Source: Candidatus Cloacimonadota bacterium (lineage in GTDB: Bacteria; Muiribacteriota; UBA6191; JACPRK01). Taken from it: a stretch of 17,560 nt of DNA. The position numbers were made by a program, and so were the translations under genes. The DNA is taken from positions 1 through 17,560 of the forward strand of contig JAJFLN010000076.1 in assembly GCA_021772705.1 (NCBI GenBank). The letters are read 5' to 3'. This document shows positions 1 through 6,989 of the stretch, piece after piece; the stretch's first letter is position 1, and every line of letters starts with the position of its first letter. Under the pieces are notes generated by a model, which was not told the DNA's origin, made no database searches, and saw nothing but the letters and a program-made list of their open reading frames with translations.

Positions 1-142
1 GGCTTCGACGAGCTCAGGGCAGGCTTCGACGAGCTCAGGGCAGGCTTCGACGAGCTCAGGGCAGGCTTCGACGAGCTCAGGGCAGGCTTCGACGGGCTCA
101 GGGCAGGCTTCGACGAGCTCAGGGCAGGCTTCGACGAGCTCA
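1..142. repeat. Tandem array of a 21-bp repeat, six full units plus a partial seventh, cut by the window start
   Basis: Units begin at 1, 22, 43, 64, 85, 106 and 127 and share the core TTCGACGAGCTCAGGGC on the plus strand. Six units are complete; the fifth has one A-to-G change at position 95. The seventh runs to about 142 and then diverges. On the minus strand the core reads CCTGAGCTCGTCGAAG, a motif type that, from memory, is common as a dispersed repeat in GC-rich environmental bacteria. There are no unique spacers, so it is not a CRISPR. The unit is 21 bases, a multiple of three, and five of its six frames lack stops. The exception is the frame in which the asnB-like gene enters it, where every unit holds a TGA. 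The true copy number is unknown because the array reaches the edge. Confidence 0.97.
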
Positions 143-2077
143 AGACCGGGTTCGAGTGTCGATCAGCCGGCCGGCGATCCTGGCGGTCACGTCCTGGTGG
201 GGCACTCCCTGGAGGAAGATTTCCTCCCAGAACCTCAGGCCGAGCATGAGCCAGAGCATGAAGTAATGCCACCGGAGTAGTGGGCTCGGCGGATGGTTCA
301 GCACGGCCTGGACGAAGTCCCACCTGAGGACTCCCAGATGCTCCACCACGTCACGAGTCAGCTCCGCCTTGACCAGGCCGGCCAGGTCCTTCCGGAATTG
401 ATGGTAGGGATTGAATGTGAAACCCCACTTTCGCTTCTGCAGTATCGCCTCCGGGACTCGTCCCGCCAGAGCCAGCTTCAAGAGATCCTTGCGACGGCCC
501 TCAGGGAAGCGAACAGAGAGCGGCACGCTGCGGATCCACCTGACGAACTCCAGGTCGAGAAAGGGGACCCGCACCTCCAGCCCGTGGGCCGACGAGACCT
601 TGTCCTCGTTGTGGAGGAAGTCGTCGATCATCTTCAGGTTGAGCTCACAGCGGAGGGCGGAGTCGACCCAGTCGCGGCCCTGGGGAAAGTAAGGTTCCAG
701 AAGGTCCGACAGGGCGGGTGGGTTTGCCCCGAGAAACCGCGGGTGGTAGACCCGGTTCATGAAAGCGGCGCTCTCGTCCCATCCGTTCCTCAGGACGGCA
801 TAACATCTGCCGCCTCGGTCCAGATCGGACAGGACCGATAGCCCACGGCGCATGTTCTCGAAACGGAGGCCGAACAGGGCCTGGCCGATCTGTGACAAGC
901 CTCGCGCCACTGGATTGAGGGCGCCATGAATGGCCCGGGGCATCATCTGGCTCAGGGCGTGGAACATGCGCAGGTAGGCGTGAACGTCGTATCCCACGAA
1001 CAGCTCGTCTCCCCCCAAACCCGAGAGGGCCACCTTGACGTGCTCTCTGGCGAACCGCGCCAGGTAGTAGCCCTGAGGAGAATTGACCTTCGGTTCCTCC
1101 AGATGCCACAGGACCTCGGGGTAGATGCTCAGGGGGGAAGGATCGAGGGTCATCTCGTGATGGTCCGTGTCGAAACGATCCGCCACGATCCGGGCGTCGA
1201 ACAGCTCGTCGGTGGGCTCTCCGAACCCGAGACTGAAGGTCGCCAGGCGGCCCGGGACACGACGGGAGGCACTCTCGACGATGGCGGAGGAATCGAGCCC
1301 TCCTGACAGGTAGGCTCCCAGGGGCACATCGCTCACCAGCTGGCGATCAACGGCGGCATCGAAGTGATGTCGTACGCCCTCGAGAACATCTCCCGCCGGG
1401 GGCCCTGCGGTGTCGGCATCGCCCCAGGTCCAGTAGCTCTCCAGGCGCTGGCTGCTGCTATCTGCGATGAGCATCTGTCCCTGGGGCAACTTGAACACGT
1501 CCTGGAACAGGGTCCGGGGGGCCGGGACGAACCGCAGGTTCAGCAGGTGGTGGAGTGCCACGTCATCCCGTCGAGGCATCAGGCCGGGATGGGCGAGAAG
1601 AGACTTCACCTCCGAGGCGAAGAGCAGCGTGCCCTGCACCCTGGTGTAGTAGAGCGGCTTCACCCCCAGAGGATCTCTGACCAGCAGCAACCGCTGTCGC
1701 TTTCGGTCCCAGAGAGCGAAGGCGAAGATACCGTTCAGTCGCTTCGGGAACGAATCGCCGTGTTGCTCGTAGAGATGAACCAGGACTTCCGTGTCGGTTC
1801 GGGACCGGAAGATGTGCCCTGCCTGCCGCAGCTCCTTCCGCAGTTCCCGAAAGTTGTAGATCTCACCGTTGAAGACGACCAGGACCGATCGATCCTCGTT
1901 GAAGATCGGCTGGTCTCCTCCGTCGACGTCGATGATGCTGAGCCTTCGATGACCCAGGCCGACGGGTCCCTCGCCGAAGAAGCCCTCGGCGTCAGGGCCA
2001 CGATGCTCGATCCGCCGGGTCATGGACCGGAGGAGATCCGGATCGCCTGTTCCCAGATAGCCGCAGATTCCACACAT
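140..2077 (-). CDS. asnB: Asparagine synthetase (glutamine-hydrolysing) family protein
   Basis: Family members hydrolyse glutamine in an N-terminal class-II amidotransferase domain and pass ammonia to a C-terminal synthetase domain that adenylates aspartate or, in some relatives, another carboxylate. The N-terminal nucleophile Cys2 follows Met1 directly (MCGICGYLG), which fixes the start. Further glutaminase motifs are HRGPDAEG near 25, RLSIID near 45, NGEIYN at 70-75 and RDPLGVKPLYY near 134. The synthetase domain has the PP-loop SGGLDSS at 258-264 and HGLEVRVPFLD further on. The length of 645 residues is usual for the larger subfamily. Odd points: the segment LSGLGGDELF (351-360) has Leu354 where E. 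coli AsnB has catalytic Glu348 (many relatives have Asp), and the stop codon lies in the tandem repeat. It follows the DUF354 gene by 36 bases, so the two are probably cotranscribed. Family membership is sure; that free asparagine is the product is not. Confidence 0.95.
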   Translation of the reverse strand: MCGICGYLGTGDPDLLRSMTRRIEHRGPDAEGFFGEGPVGLGHRRLSIIDVDGGDQPIFNEDRSVLVVFNGEIYNFRELRKELRQAGHIFRSRTDTEVLVHLYEQHGDSFPKRLNGIFAFALWDRKRQRLLLVRDPLGVKPLYYTRVQGTLLFASEVKSLLAHPGLMPRRDDVALHHLLNLRFVPAPRTLFQDVFKLPQGQMLIADSSSQRLESYWTWGDADTAGPPAGDVLEGVRHHFDAAVDRQLVSDVPLGAYLSGGLDSSAIVESASRRVPGRLATFSLGFGEPTDELFDARIVADRFDTDHHEMTLDPSPLSIYPEVLWHLEEPKVNSPQGYYLARFAREHVKVALSGLGGDELFVGYDVHAYLRMFHALSQMMPRAIHGALNPVARGLSQIGQALFGLRFENMRRGLSVLSDLDRGGRCYAVLRNGWDESAAFMNRVYHPRFLGANPPALSDLLEPYFPQGRDWVDSALRCELNLKMIDDFLHNEDKVSSAHGLEVRVPFLDLEFVRWIRSVPLSVRFPEGRRKDLLKLALAGRVPEAILQKRKWGFTFNPYHQFRKDLAGLVKAELTRDVVEHLGVLRWDFVQAVLNHPPSPLLRWHYFMLWLMLGLRFWEEIFLQGVPHQDVTARIAGRLIDTRTRS

Positions 2078-2113
2078 GAGATTCGTCGCTCCGATCAGGG
2101 GGGATACGGACCG

Positions 2114-3160
2114 TCAGTGATCCTCCCGGCCCGGGCCGTAGCGATCCTCGAAGTGCTTCACGAGCCAGTCCGTGACGTCGATCCGCTCCGAGAGCAGCTG
2201 CTGTCGACGGCGCTGGCCGTCAGCTTTCAGATCCGGCCGGGCCAGGAGTTCCCGGACCCGGTCCATGGCTTCCTGCTCCTGCTCGGGGCGGAAGTAGTGC
2301 ACCAGGCCGTAGCGCGCCTCTTGCTCATCGGTGTACCCCCGGCCGGTCCTGGACACGAAGATGGAGTGGGTCCCCAGGCAGGCGCACTCGGAGGACATGG
2401 TGGCGCTCTCGCCGACGAGCAATTCAGCAAAGGCCAGCACGTGATGCATCTTCTCCACCGGCACGTGGGAGCGGTACTCGGCCAGGTCCGGGGGCAGGGG
2501 CCCTTCGGAGGTGATGAGCACTCGGCCACGCTCGGCGAGGAGTGCCACGAGCCGTCTCTTTCCTTCGAGTGAGAAGCCGGTCTCTCCGATGTCGTGGCTG
2601 GCCTGCCAGGAGACGAACCGGACCACGGCGAGAGGGACCGTGGGATCGATGTCCAGCGCCGTCAGCTCAGAGGCCTCGGGCTCGAAACGGTTCGGGTGAA
2701 GATAGGCCAGCTCGTGATAGCCGGGATAGCGGACGTGCTTGGGGCCGATGTCGCGCTGATAGCACTCCGGCGTCAGGACCTGGTCGGCCAGGGGATAGGC
2801 GAACCAGTTGGTGATCTTGGCCATCTCCGTGTCGTAGCAGATAAGGGCATCGCAGCGAAGCAACTTGCTAGCCAGGGCAATCGTGGGCCCCATGATTCCG
2901 GTCAGCACGTCGGGACCGAAGGGGCGGCAGATGCTGATGAAGCGGAGGGTTCGCTCGATCAGCTCCAGTCCAAGGCCGACGCCGGTGCGCTGCTTGCTGA
3001 TCACCTGGTGCTCGATTCCGTAGGCCTCCAGGAGCGGCACGGCGCAGTCCTTCTCCCGAGCCGTGACCAGGCAGTGGTGGCCTCTGGCAGTCATCTCGGC
3101 GATGAAGTTCCTGAAGAAGTGGACGTGGGCCGGATGAAGAATGTCGACGACGAACTTCAA
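2114..3160 (-). CDS. DUF354 family protein, GT-B-like fold (putative glycosyltransferase or epimerase-like)
   Basis: The 348-residue product matches the DUF354 pattern. It opens with KFVVDILHPAHVHFFRNFI, where the first beta strand of a GT-B or UDP-GlcNAc-epimerase-like fold meets a His-rich loop. A PGYHELAYLHP segment lies at 146-156, and the C-terminal half has GESATMSSECACLGT (250-264), resembling the nucleotide-sugar-binding segment of such folds. I chose the TTG at 3160 as start because GGAGG lies seven bases upstream and homology-like sequence begins at once. The frame stays open to an ATG at 3349, but the extra 63 residues are Pro/Arg-rich and look non-coding. The asnB-like gene follows after 36 bases. 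In known clusters, asnB homologues beside DUF354 often sit with surface polysaccharide genes, so a role in modifying a glycan is inferred. The substrate cannot be read from the sequence. Confidence 0.87.
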   Translation of the reverse strand: MKFVVDILHPAHVHFFRNFIAEMTARGHHCLVTAREKDCAVPLLEAYGIEHQVISKQRTGVGLGLELIERTLRFISICRPFGPDVLTGIMGPTIALASKLLRCDALICYDTEMAKITNWFAYPLADQVLTPECYQRDIGPKHVRYPGYHELAYLHPNRFEPEASELTALDIDPTVPLAVVRFVSWQASHDIGETGFSLEGKRRLVALLAERGRVLITSEGPLPPDLAEYRSHVPVEKMHHVLAFAELLVGESATMSSECACLGTHSIFVSRTGRGYTDEQEARYGLVHYFRPEQEQEAMDRVRELLARPDLKADGQRRRQQLLSERIDVTDWLVKHFEDRYGPGREDH

Positions 3161-3363
3161 TTCCGGCCCTCCCTTGCGGTGCAGAAGGATGGGGGCCGCG
3201 ACGGATCGCCAGGGCCGGCCTTGTGGAAATGGGGGTGGAGTCTGGATTCCATGGCTATCTGGGCCCTTCGGGCCGGTGCTTGCCGCAAGGGGCACAGTAC
3301 CACGAGGGCTGCGGCATTCCGGTCGGCAGGAGCGATCTGGAGCCTCCAATGGAGGAGCGGATC
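3161..3363. other. Intergenic stretch between the YihY and DUF354 genes
   Basis: These 203 bases separate two genes of the same strand. They hold two short hairpins: GGCCC-TTC-GGGCC at 3262-3274 and CCTCC-AAT-GGAGG at 3343-3355, the latter nine bases past the YihY stop. Neither is followed by a T-run on the minus strand, so I do not call a terminator. I see no convincing promoter, but the length of the gap would allow one for the DUF354/asnB pair. Confidence 0.5.
3167..3174 (-). promoter_or_regulatory. Strong ribosome binding site that decides the TTG start of the DUF354 gene
   Basis: On the minus strand the sequence reads AGGGAGGG. Its GGAGG core ends seven bases before the TTG at 3160. No comparable site precedes the ATG at 3349. 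Confidence 0.8.
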
Positions 3364-4767
3364 TCAGGCAGACACGGAAGCAGGCCGGGAAGGCTTGGAC
3401 TCCGGATCTACCCCATCTCCCAGGACAGCACCGGCGGCTCCTGCCATGGCGTCGACGGCGTGAAACCGTTCGACCAGACTCCAGAGGCTCTTCTCACCCA
3501 GGGCATCGGCCTGGGCCTGCTCCAGCTCCTTCAGTACCTCCGAGGCGTGCTCCAGCTCAGGACGCCCCACGGCCAGGCCTGGCAGGGCCGGCGGGAACAT
3601 GGCTTCCACGACCTGGAGCGCTGTGATCTTCCTCGGGCTTCGAGCCAGGAGATGGACCTCCGACTTGCCTCTGACTGACATCAGGATTCCGGCCGAGCGC
3701 AGGGGGCGCAGCGCGCTCTCCACCACGTCATTGGGGACGGCCAGAGCCCCGGCAATGTCCTTGACCGTTGGCGGCGGCGAGCCGTCCCGGAACCGGCGGG
3801 TGATCACCATCAGACTGCCCAGGCCTGTGACCAGCTTCAGCGCATAGTTCCTGGGAGCGCCGGCACCGCGTAGACGGAGCCAGCTTCGGTACTGATAGCA
3901 GTAACAGATCTCGGCTCCGAAGAGGAAGATCACCCAGGAGACGTACACCCATAGGAGGAAGACCGGTACGGTGGACAGGGAGCCGTAGACGTTGGTGTAG
4001 AACACGGCGTTCTGGATGTAGTAGGCGAAGCCGTACTTCGCCAATTCCCAGAGGAGGGCCGCGGTGCCGGCTCCCAGCAGGGCCGCCCGGTACTCGACCC
4101 GGGCTGAGGGCAATATGGTGAAGCCCAGGAAGAACATGAGCACCGAGGTGGCATAGGGAAACAGATAGTGCCAGAGGCGGCTGCCTGTGATGGGATCCAC
4201 GTAGGTGCTCGCAGCGGTGTTGACCGTCACGGTCAGGTAGGTCGAGAGCCCTAGCAGGAGCGGTCCCCAGACGAGGATGCTGGTGAAGGTCGACAGGTTC
4301 CCCAGGAAGGACCGGGTCTTCTTCTCGGACCAGATATGCCCCAGGGAGTACTCGATGGTCATGAACAGGGCCACGGCGGTGACGAAGAGAGAGATGACGC
4401 TGACGAAGGTAACCTGATAGGTGTTGGCCGTGAACTGTGTCACGTACTCGTCCAGCTTCTGAGCCAGGTCGCTGCTGGGGACGAGTTGCTTGATCAGGAA
4501 GGCCTGAATGTCGGACCGCATCCTGGAGAATGCATCGAAGGTGTTGAAGAGGGCGAAGGTGACAGCCGTGATGGGCACGATGGCAAGAAGTGCCGTGTAG
4601 GTCAGAGCGGAGGCCATCTGATAGCAACGGTCCTTGTCGAACTGTATGTAGACCACCAGGAAGAAGTGGCAGACCGCCGCGAGGGTGCGGGCGAAGAAGG
4701 GGTTACCCAGCTGGCGACGATACTGTTCCAGCCGGTTGGCGGAGCGGATGCTCAAGGCTTGGGGCAT
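3364..4767 (-). CDS. YihY/BrkB family inner-membrane protein with C-terminal cytoplasmic winged-helix-like domain
   Basis: The 467-residue product has the pattern of the YihY/virulence factor BrkB family (once called ribonuclease BN, a name now attached to a different protein). MASALTYTALLAIVP at 51-65 and YGSLSTVPVFLLWVYVSWVI at 261-280 followed by LFGAEI are typical signatures. Hydrophobic helices lie near 52-78, 118-140, 160-186, 202-222, 228-250 and 266-290. The tail from about 305 holds a region like a winged helix (VKDIAGALAVPNDVVESALR) and then a predicted amphipathic helix at 405-440. I start at the ATG at 4767, because GGGAG lies eight bases upstream. An in-frame TTG at 4809 has no clear site. 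The molecular function of the family is unsettled. The gene follows the OB-fold-like gene by 51 bases. Confidence 0.92.
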   Translation of the reverse strand: MPQALSIRSANRLEQYRRQLGNPFFARTLAAVCHFFLVVYIQFDKDRCYQMASALTYTALLAIVPITAVTFALFNTFDAFSRMRSDIQAFLIKQLVPSSDLAQKLDEYVTQFTANTYQVTFVSVISLFVTAVALFMTIEYSLGHIWSEKKTRSFLGNLSTFTSILVWGPLLLGLSTYLTVTVNTAASTYVDPITGSRLWHYLFPYATSVLMFFLGFTILPSARVEYRAALLGAGTAALLWELAKYGFAYYIQNAVFYTNVYGSLSTVPVFLLWVYVSWVIFLFGAEICYCYQYRSWLRLRGAGAPRNYALKLVTGLGSLMVITRRFRDGSPPPTVKDIAGALAVPNDVVESALRPLRSAGILMSVRGKSEVHLLARSPRKITALQVVEAMFPPALPGLAVGRPELEHASEVLKELEQAQADALGEKSLWSLVERFHAVDAMAGAAGAVLGDGVDPESKPSRPASVSA

Positions 4768-4818
4768 GTCAGAGTCTCCCGGGACCGGCGATCCGGGATC
4801 TGGCGTCAAGACGACTCA

Positions 4819-5052
4819 TCAACGGAGTTCGTAACTTTCGACCCGAAGGATATCTCCAGACATGCCGATTCCCATGGTTCCGGTATCGACAGAGCCGGTG
4901 ACCTTCGCAACCACGCCGTCCTTGTAGAGGTCCGATCCCCCGCCCCTGTCGAGCTGCAAGCGGGTGCCATCGGAAGCCTCGAACATCCAGAGTCCACCTT
5001 CCAGATCGGATCTACGAACGACGCCCTCCAGAGTAACCTTCCTGACACTCAT
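4819..5052 (-). CDS. Small 77-residue OB-fold-like protein, translationally coupled to the upstream protease
   Basis: The product is predicted all-beta: VTLEGVVRRSDLEGGLW, FEASDGTRLQL, VVAKVTGSVD and DILRVESYEL would give a small five-strand barrel like an OB fold. There is no signal peptide or membrane segment. The pattern recalls short domains of unknown function (such as DUF5818), but I cannot confirm this. The ATG overlaps the stop of the protease gene in the four-base form ATGA, and GGAGG lies eight bases upstream inside the protease's last codons. A competing 80-residue frame at 4806-5048 lacks such a site and has shadow-like composition. The coupling suggests the protein is made in step with the protease. 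Function is unknown. Confidence 0.75.
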   Translation of the reverse strand: MSVRKVTLEGVVRRSDLEGGLWMFEASDGTRLQLDRGGGSDLYKDGVVAKVTGSVDTGTMGIGMSGDILRVESYELR

Positions 5053-6797
5053 CGTCGTGCCCTCCGGGTGAAAGGCAGCCTGGACAGACAGAGCAGCAAC
5101 AGACTGTTGGCAAGCAGCCAGGCCATGTCGAGGGTGCCGGCGACACCGGGGATACCAGTGATGTCACAGGTTGTGAACAGGGCCGTATCAGCCAGGAACG
5201 CCGCCGTTCCCAGGCAGAGCCCTCCAGCAATCAATCTGAGGCGAGACCGATGGAAGGTCAGGACCAGCAGCAGGAGGGGCAGGAAAGCCGAGTAGAGCAG
5301 GGCGTTGCCTGCCAGTCCAAGAAAGCTGGCTTTGGCCTGGATCAGCGGCGTAGCCAGAGGGCCCAGGAAGGGCAAGAAGAACAGGCCGGCAGCACCGGCA
5401 AGAGCCGCGGCGCCGAAGAGCATGAGCTGGGGAACTGAAACGGAGAGACCGGCCAGGACAGCCGCGCTGGCAACCAGGCCTCCCAGGGTCCTGCGAGAGC
5501 CGGCCTGCTGCATGGCCATCTTCTGAGCTCCGGCGGCGTCGATGATTCCAGCCCCGTACTTGATGTCGCCCCGGCCGCTGCCCTTGGGTCTGGCGGTCTT
5601 CTCGAGAACCCGTCTCACCTGATCCGGGTCCGTGATCCCCGCCGAGACGATGAGAGCGGCCACGCCAGCGGCGTGTGGGCTGGCCATGGAGGTGCCCTGG
5701 AAGAGATGGTAGCCGTCCTGCGACGGATCCCCGGGGGTGATGGTGTTTTGCAATACGCCATCGGGATATCCGTCGCCGTTCTGATCCACCCGGGTGTCTC
5801 CACCGGGGGCGGCGACAGAGATCTCCTTGCCGTAGTTGGAGTACCAGGTGACCTGCTCGTCGTAGCGAGTTGCCGAGACGGCGACACAAGCGGGATAGGC
5901 GGCGGGATAGCTGACCCTCTGGCTGCCGTCGTTGCCGGCGGCGCAGACGACCGTGACGCCCTTCTTCTTGGCGTAGTCGCAAGCGTTCTTGAGAACCCGG
6001 CTGTAGCCACGGCCCCCGAGACTCATGTTGATGACGTGAGCGCCGTGGTCCGCCGCCCAGCGGACGGAGTCGGCGATGTCACCCACATTGCCGTAGCCCT
6101 CCTTGGAGAGCACCTTGATCGGCATGATGGCGGCCTTGTAGGCGATGCCCGCCACCCCCTCACCGTTGTTGGTGGTCTGGGCGATGGTTCCGGCCACGTG
6201 GGTACCGTGGGCGTGATCGTCATTGGGATGACCGTTGCGGTGAATGAAGTTCCAGCCCGGCACGAACTTCGTATCCTTCAGGTCCTTTGCGATGTGGAAC
6301 TCGCCCCGATCCTCGTAGGCCACTCCCGTGTCGATGACCGCAACAATGGCGGTCTCCCCGGCCCCGATGTCCCAGGCCTCCTTCGCCTTGATCTGATCCA
6401 TGTGCCACTGATACTTGAAGAGGGGATCGTTGGGCGTGAAGAGCGTCCTGTAAACGTAGTTGGGTTCCGCCACCTCCACGAGTGGTTCCTGGGACAGCTG
6501 CTCCAAGATCCGGCTGGAATCCTGGCCTTCCAGGTCAGCCCGCATGAGCCGGATGGACCGGCTGGCCGGACCGTTCGACCTCAGGTCGATACCGAGCCTT
6601 GCCTCCAGGGCTTCCACTTGCTCGTCCGAGACACTGTCGTCCAGGTCGACGATCAACTCATCCATGAGCCTCGGTGCATCGGGGGTGGCCGGGAAGGGTC
6701 CCGAATCCCGGAGCTCGACTCGTGAGCAATCGGTTGTCACAGCCGTCCAGGACAGGACGGCAATCGCAGCGATGATGGAAATCAATCGGGTGGCCAT
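5049..6797 (-). CDS. Secreted subtilisin-like serine protease (S8) with a polytopic membrane C-terminus
   Basis: The 582-residue product has a signal peptide (about 1-24), a propeptide-like region (45-117, DELIVDLDDSVSDEQVEALE to VEVAEPNYVYRT) and a subtilase domain at about 128-425. The catalytic triad is visible: Asp156 in AVIDTG, His197 in HGTHVAGT and Ser370 in GTSMASPHAAG, with oxyanion Asn289 in AAGND. A DQNGDGYPDG loop at 338-347 could bind calcium. From about 438 to 573 five hydrophobic segments follow (438-455, 457-482, 492-515, 519-541, 555-573), ending in RRARR. Most S8 proteases lack such a polytopic tail. I start at the ATG at 6797 because AAAGGGG lies six bases upstream and the signal peptide begins there; the frame is open to 6986. 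It probably acts in the periplasm, tethered to the inner membrane, but the substrate is unknown. Confidence 0.93.
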   Translation of the reverse strand: MATRLISIIAAIAVLSWTAVTTDCSRVELRDSGPFPATPDAPRLMDELIVDLDDSVSDEQVEALEARLGIDLRSNGPASRSIRLMRADLEGQDSSRILEQLSQEPLVEVAEPNYVYRTLFTPNDPLFKYQWHMDQIKAKEAWDIGAGETAIVAVIDTGVAYEDRGEFHIAKDLKDTKFVPGWNFIHRNGHPNDDHAHGTHVAGTIAQTTNNGEGVAGIAYKAAIMPIKVLSKEGYGNVGDIADSVRWAADHGAHVINMSLGGRGYSRVLKNACDYAKKKGVTVVCAAGNDGSQRVSYPAAYPACVAVSATRYDEQVTWYSNYGKEISVAAPGGDTRVDQNGDGYPDGVLQNTITPGDPSQDGYHLFQGTSMASPHAAGVAALIVSAGITDPDQVRRVLEKTARPKGSGRGDIKYGAGIIDAAGAQKMAMQQAGSRRTLGGLVASAAVLAGLSVSVPQLMLFGAAALAGAAGLFFLPFLGPLATPLIQAKASFLGLAGNALLYSAFLPLLLLVLTFHRSRLRLIAGGLCLGTAAFLADTALFTTCDITGIPGVAGTLDMAWLLANSLLLLCLSRLPFTRRARR

Positions 6798-6836
6798 ATG
6801 AAGCCCCTTTCGAATGTTTTCGACTGGTCTGCATGA

Positions 6837-6865
6837 ATAATAGTTCCCCGGGCCCCGGAGAGCAA
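6837..6865 (-). promoter_or_regulatory. Candidate sigma-70-like promoter for the protease gene
   Basis: On the minus strand TTGCTC (6865-6860) and TATTAT (6842-6837) are separated by 17 bases. The -10 box matches five of six consensus bases and the -35 box three of six. Transcription would start near 6830, giving a leader of about 33 bases before the ATG at 6797. This rests on pattern only, and consensus in this phylum is unknown. Confidence 0.4.
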
Positions 6866-6873
6866 CGCAAGGA

Positions 6874-6887
6874 ACTGTCCGGACAGT
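6874..6887. promoter_or_regulatory. Perfect 14-bp palindrome in the divergent intergenic region, candidate operator
   Basis: ACTGTCCGGACAGT is its own reverse complement. It lies nine bases upstream of the -35 box of the candidate protease promoter and about 100 bases before the divergent gene at 6990, a position typical for a dimeric regulator controlling one or both genes. No regulator gene is next to it. Confidence 0.35.
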
Positions 6888-6989
6888 CTCCAGCCGGTGC
6901 CCTGACCGGGAAAGCCTCAGACCCCTGGCGTATCGGGTCGATATTCGTAGCGGGACTCCCCATTCATACAGATCACCCCATTCCACGCC

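Noticed and set aside
1..142. Repeat array as a CRISPR
   Set aside because: Units are 21 bases, contiguous and lack spacers.
1364..2572. 402-residue plus-strand open frame
   Set aside because: It is antisense to two well-supported genes and its sequence shows no domain, as expected in GC-rich DNA.
3262..3274. GGCCC-TTC-GGGCC hairpin as a terminator
   Set aside because: No T-run on either strand follows the stem.
3364..4767. Naming the YihY protein ribonuclease BN
   Set aside because: That activity belongs to a different, soluble protein; this family has no proven nuclease function.
4806..5048. 80-residue minus-strand frame overlapping the 77-residue gene
   Set aside because: The 77-residue frame has a Shine-Dalgarno site, an ATGA overlap and a regular beta pattern; this one has none of these.
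5673..6725. 350-residue plus-strand open frame
   Set aside because: It is antisense to the protease, whose catalytic motifs are intact; no ribosome binding site or motif supports it.
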